From Streptomyces monashensis (GTDB taxonomy: Bacteria > Actinomycetota > Actinomycetes > Streptomycetales > Streptomycetaceae), in NCBI RefSeq assembly GCF_001866665.1, contig NZ_MLYO01000009.1:1-64000 (forward strand): a DNA stretch of 64,000 nucleotides, written 5' to 3'. Positions 61,012 through 64,000 of this stretch are shown piece after piece. The notes beneath the pieces are model-generated. The model ran no database searches and had not been told where the DNA came from. It worked only from the letters and a program-made list of their open reading frames with translations. Each line of letters begins with the position of its first letter. The stretch's first letter is position 1. The position numbers were made by a program, and so were the translations under genes.

Positions 61012-61040
61012 TTGCACACCTGGGCTACCGTCGCATTACT
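61012..61040 (+). promoter_or_regulatory. Putative promoter of the mgtC-family gene
   Basis: TTGCAC (61012-61017) and ATTACT (61035-61040) are separated by 17 bases, 83 bases before the ATG at 61124. On the phoU side, TGCTC (60973-60977), GAGCA (60984-60988) and TGCTC (60993-60997) form overlapping inverted repeats that could be an operator. Confidence 0.35.
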
Positions 61041-61123
61041 GTCCGTGGCGTGTGACCGTCGGACGAGTCACAGGTGGGATGGCTCCCCGGTTGGGTAGGC
61101 GCAGTGCCGGATGGGAGGCGCAC

Positions 61124-61855
61124 ATGGCCGGGCTGGCCGTTCCTCTATGGGATGCGGGCAATGGGCAGGGACTGCGGCAGATGGCCGAGCTGGGACTCGC
61201 CCTGCTGCTGTCGAGTCTGATCGGCTGGGAACGGGCGGCCCAGCAAAAGAGCGCCGGGCTGCGTACACACACCCTGGTCGGAATCGCCAGCGCCCTGATG
61301 ATGGAGGTCTCCCAGCACGGTTTCACCAACGTGCTGGGCCTGGAGAACGTCTCGTTCGACCCGTCACGGGTGGCCGCCCAGATCGTCTCCGGGATCGGCT
61401 TCATAGGCGGCGGCATCATCTTCGTACGCCGCGACGCCGTACGCGGCCTGACCACCGCCGCCACTGTCTGGCTCACCTGCGCCGTCGGCATGGCCTGCGG
61501 CGGCGGCCTGCCGGTCCTCGCCCTGGCGGCCACCGCTCTGCACTTCCTCGTCGTCCGCGGCTACCCCCTGCTCCCCGGGCGAGTGGTACCCGGCACGGCG
61601 CCGTCCGTCTTCGAGCTGCACATGACCTACCGCACCGGGACCGCCCTGCTGCCTCAGCTGATGGAGACATGCACCCGGCGCGGGTTCCGCATCCTCCAGG
61701 TCAAGGTCGAGCGGCTGCCCGGGCGGACGGATCCCGCTGCCCGCGTCCTGCTCGAACTGGAGGGAAGCGCCGATACCGGCCGGCTGGCCTCGGCGTTGTT
61801 CCAGAACGACGGCGTGGTCGATGTCGCACTCAGCGCGTCCGCAGGTGACGAGTGA
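61124..61855 (+). CDS. mgtC: MgtC/SapB-family membrane protein
   Basis: Protein of 243 residues. About five membrane helices (to residue 150) contain the MgtC signatures LLSSLIGWERAAQQKSAGLR and VSGIGFIGGGIIFVRRDAVR with GLTTAATVWLTCAVG. The C-terminal domain (about 165-240) is ACT-like (FELHMTYRTGTALLPQLMET). MgtC proteins support growth in low Mg2+ and inhibit F1F0 ATP synthase in Salmonella. ATG 61124 follows GGGAGG. Its proximity to an M-box-controlled Mg transporter and to phoU strongly suggests a role in Mg2+/phosphate balance. It has no M-box of its own that I can see. Confidence 0.92.
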   Translation: MAGLAVPLWDAGNGQGLRQMAELGLALLLSSLIGWERAAQQKSAGLRTHTLVGIASALMMEVSQHGFTNVLGLENVSFDPSRVAAQIVSGIGFIGGGIIFVRRDAVRGLTTAATVWLTCAVGMACGGGLPVLALAATALHFLVVRGYPLLPGRVVPGTAPSVFELHMTYRTGTALLPQLMETCTRRGFRILQVKVERLPGRTDPAARVLLELEGSADTGRLASALFQNDGVVDVALSASAGDE

Positions 61856-61894
61856 GCCTCCGGCATCAGCGGGTGGCACGAGGTAGCCCCTCGT

Positions 61895-62397
61895 CGAGTG
61901 GGGAAACCACCTGCGGGCGGACCCGGACGCCTCGCGGGTCACCGCGGTCGAGGACTTCTACCGCGAACGTCTCATCTACCAGCTCACGCAGGCCGGTGCG
62001 GCCGACGAGCAGGCGCTGCCGGTGTACGACGAGACGCTGGGGCGGCGCGGTGCGCTGCACCATCGACCTGCGCGGTGCGGAGGTCGCGGTGTTCCTCGCC
62101 TGGCTCGTCTCCGCCGACGGCCAGGAGTCGCAGACCCGACTGCTGCGCGCTCGCGCTCTGGGCGCGATCCCACAACTCCTCGCGGCCGTACGGCAGTTGA
62201 ACGAGCAGCGGGCAGGGGGCTCGGACCGGTCCGCCGACTTTCGCATGGGCCCAGTCGGTCTGTGCGCCAACTCCCTGGCCACAGATCCGGCGTGGGACGA
62301 CATACGTTCCCTCGCCCGTCAGTTCCTCCTCACGAAGCCGGGCGACTGGCGCCAGCCACTGCCACGCCCCGTGCGCCCGCGCACGGGTGACCATTGA
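61895..62397 (+). pseudogene. Frameshifted gene remnant of unknown family
   Basis: A frame without a usable start reads VEWGNHLRADPDASRVTAVE and RERLIYQLTQAGAADEQALP with strong codon bias to about 62040. The bias then moves to another frame, which reads CTIDLRGAEVAVFLAWLVSA and MGPVGLCANSLATDPAWDD and ends at TGA 62395-62397. The missing start and the frame change indicate decay, although a sequencing error is possible. Family not recognised. Confidence 0.55.
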
Positions 62398-62400
62398 GCA

Positions 62401-62424
62401 CGTCAGGCTGCTTCTACCCTGACG
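62401..62424. terminator. Hairpin after the decayed gene
   Basis: CGTCAGG (62401-62407) and CCTGACG (62418-62424) form a perfect 7-bp stem directly after the stop at 62397, between convergent genes. Confidence 0.5.
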
Positions 62425-62485
62425 CCGAGTGCCAGATCCCGGACTTGGTCCGCGCCCGAGGCCGCCAGGTCGACTCGAACACCGC

Positions 62486-62506
62486 GTCACCACTCGAAGT
62501 GGTGAC
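62486..62506 (-). terminator. Hairpin terminator of the SWIM zinc-finger gene
   Basis: GTCACCACT (62486-62494), loop CGA, AGTGGTGAC (62498-62506): a perfect 9-bp stem 20 bases beyond the stop of the minus-strand gene ending at 62526. Confidence 0.6.
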
Positions 62507-62525
62507 TGAACGAGTCCCGTCCGGC

Positions 62526-64000
62526 TCACAGACCGTGTTCGTCCATCAGACGCATCAGGTTCCGCTTGCGTTTCTGGGCGGTGCGCAGGGCCGCGACGTA
62601 CACGGCGAACTCCTCGTCCGTGCCCAGACGGTGGTGGCAGTCGCGGATGTTCAGCAGCAGGGCGACGAGCTGCTCGTAGACCGAGTTTCCGGTCTGCTTC
62701 GTCAGTGGTTCGGCCAGTCGCAGGTAGACAGCGAGCGCGTCGGTCGGACGGCCGACACGTGCCTGGTCGGCGAGGGTGAGCCACTGCCGGTCGTGGGCGC
62801 CCCACCGGGTGGCGGCCTGCCAGGCGGCGTCGACGTCCTTGTCGTCGAGCAGGGCATCGATCAGCACAGGGCCGCCGTACCGCCCCTCTGGCCGCCCCGC
62901 GTCGGCACGCAACAGGTCCAGCGCCCCGTCACGCTCCGCCGGCCAGCGGTCGGCGGCCCGCGAGGCGGCCCGGAGCTGCTGGTACGCGAGCAGCGAGCGG
63001 CGGGCGCCGAAGTGGTCGCGGCGCAGGGCGACGGCATCCGGCAGACGGCCCGCCCGGGTGTAGCGGTCGCAGAGGTAGTCGACGAGGGCGGTGTCGACGG
63101 CGGACAGGTCCCGGGATTCCCGGATGCCGCGTTCCGCCCAGGTGAGGGCCTCGTCGCAGCGCTGGGCGGTGTCCAGCACGCGGGCGATGACCAGGTGCGT
63201 GTGGCCGTTCGGAGTGAGGTCGGCCGCGTGTACGGCGATCACCGTGTCGACGTCGCCTCCCGCCTTGGCCAGACGTTCCATCAGGTTTTTCTCCGCCCAG
63301 CCTCGACGGTTGCCCCGCCACGCCTCGACGGCCGACTTCCGGAGAACGGCCATTCCCTCCTCGCCGAGGGCATCCTCGTAATCGAGTGGGTCGATGTCGG
63401 TCAGGCCGTCGTCGAGGTCGCCGAGCGCATGGCCGACCAGCCAGCGCGCGAGCTCTTCGGGGTCGGGGCGTGCCGCACGGCACGCTTCGAGGTGGGCGTC
63501 GGCGAGGTCCGCACCGATCTGCCCGAGCCATCCGTCCGAGTCGTCGACGCTCTCGACCGCCTCGGCCAGCAGTCGCATCGCCTCCCGCGCCAGGGTGATC
63601 GCATCGGCGGCCCGGCCGGAGCCGGTCAGCGCCCTGATCGCGGAGACCGCCTGCCCGGCTTGGTCGGCGTAGGCGCGGGCATCGGCGTACTCGACGTAGC
63701 CGTACCGCGCGAAGGGGCCGGCGTCGAGGAGATCGCGGATGCGGGCCCGGACCGCGACAAGGTCGCCGCGCACGCTCGCGGCCCGCAGTTCCAGACGCCG
63801 CCGCAACTGCCGGTCCTCGCCGATCAGTTCCCGCAGCACAGCGAGCAACTCGTCCTTGGACAGGGCGGACAGCCATCGGTCGAGGTCCTGCGCACGCTCC
63901 CTGGCCGCCTTCCGCTGCCGCGGCAGGCTCTGCCGCTCGGCGAGCACCCTCAGACCGAGCGCGACGAGGTGCTTGCAGAAATTGCCCTCCAGACCGAACG
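62526..64000 (-). CDS. SWIM zinc-finger protein, 5' end beyond the window
   Basis: The visible 490 codons continue past the window end. The first complete ones read FGLEGNFCKHLVALGLRVLA, which is the C-terminal half (Cys-x-His) of a SWIM zinc finger; the CxC half would lie just outside. A GTG at 63947 is therefore not the true start. The remainder is an all-helical, TPR-like region (EYADARAYADQAGQAVSAIR, RLLAEAVESVDDSDGWLGQI) ending with a basic C-terminus (RTAQKRKRNLMRLMDEHGL). SWIM domains bind DNA or proteins; Streptomyces homologues are uncharacterised. Confidence concerns the family; the function is unknown. Confidence 0.85.
   Translation of the reverse strand, partial: FGLEGNFCKHLVALGLRVLAERQSLPRQRKAARERAQDLDRWLSALSKDELLAVLRELIGEDRQLRRRLELRAASVRGDLVAVRARIRDLLDAGPFARYGYVEYADARAYADQAGQAVSAIRALTGSGRAADAITLAREAMRLLAEAVESVDDSDGWLGQIGADLADAHLEACRAARPDPEELARWLVGHALGDLDDGLTDIDPLDYEDALGEEGMAVLRKSAVEAWRGNRRGWAEKNLMERLAKAGGDVDTVIAVHAADLTPNGHTHLVIARVLDTAQRCDEALTWAERGIRESRDLSAVDTALVDYLCDRYTRAGRLPDAVALRRDHFGARRSLLAYQQLRAASRAADRWPAERDGALDLLRADAGRPEGRYGGPVLIDALLDDKDVDAAWQAATRWGAHDRQWLTLADQARVGRPTDALAVYLRLAEPLTKQTGNSVYEQLVALLLNIRDCHHRLGTDEEFAVYVAALRTAQKRKRNLMRLMDEHGL

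Noticed and set aside
62526..63947. GTG 63947 as the start of the last gene
   Set aside because: The frame continues upstream into a SWIM zinc-finger Cys-x-His segment, so the true start lies beyond the window.
1..64000. Prophage, integrative element, CRISPR array or tRNA-linked island
   Set aside because: No integrase, transposase, phage structural gene, regular direct-repeat array or tRNA was seen; pseudogenes and repeats are small and scattered.

Overview
The window is chromosomal DNA of a high-GC actinomycete, almost certainly a Streptomyces or close relative. The GC content is very high with strong third-position GC bias, GTG (and some TTG) starts are common, and many genes overlap in ATGA/GTGA junctions. 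The gene content also fits: several Ser/Thr kinases, SpoIIE-type phosphatase and HATPase anti-sigma-like proteins, numerous secreted proteases and lipoproteins. I saw no rRNA, tRNA, CRISPR array, integrase or transposase, so this reads as ordinary chromosome with accessory patches rather than a mobile island.

Layout. 1-7 kb: a three-gene operon of membrane protein, histidine kinase and NarL-type regulator; a divergent related membrane protein across a 15-bp perfect inverted repeat; a PP2C phosphatase; an anti-sigma-like ATPase; and a TetR regulator with two near-identical palindromes in front of it. 7-14 kb: an orphan F0 subunit-b-like gene, an MptB-like mannosyltransferase, the proton-translocating transhydrogenase pntAB and a membrane Ser/Thr kinase. 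14.5-24.4 kb: a tightly packed nine-gene minus-strand operon coding for a GH15 glucoamylase-like enzyme, a GMC oxidoreductase with a cysteine cluster, a ferritin-like protein, a sorbitol-dehydrogenase-type small subunit, an IolE-like dehydratase, a second TIM-barrel isomerase/epimerase, an MBL-fold hydrolase, a PDC/IPDC-type decarboxylase and an EthD-like protein. I read it as a keto-sugar (possibly cyclitol) catabolic route; I know of no described pathway with this exact composition, and it is my first candidate for an undescribed system. 25.6-35 kb: a methyltransferase, a squalene/phytoene-synthase homologue, a secreted zinc metalloprotease, lipoproteins, an acyltransferase, a PASTA kinase and a secreted serine protease.

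35.4-41.1 kb: a 1465-residue CHAT-domain protease, divergently paired with a small cysteine-containing protein and a membrane protein. This is a plausible protease-effector (conflict) module and my second candidate. 41-55 kb: a coupled pair of secreted proteins (one a papain-like protease), an HTH protein, a PPOX-family flavoprotein, a Tat-exported molybdenum hydroxylase (large and 2Fe-2S subunits), an FHA-ABC-2 exporter, a secreted protein of unknown function, and the frameshifted, internally deleted remains of a pectinase.

55-62.4 kb: a TPM-like membrane protein, then a metal-homeostasis neighbourhood. An NRAMP-related transporter is preceded by an M-box (ykoK) magnesium riboswitch, a short Ser/Pro-rich upstream ORF with an excellent ribosome binding site, and a hairpin that would bury the transporter's own ribosome binding site. 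phoU and an mgtC-family gene lie nearby, which suggests a locus for Mg2+ and phosphate balance. 62.5-64 kb: a SWIM zinc-finger protein that runs off the end of the window. All functional statements rest on motifs read by eye; no database search was run.
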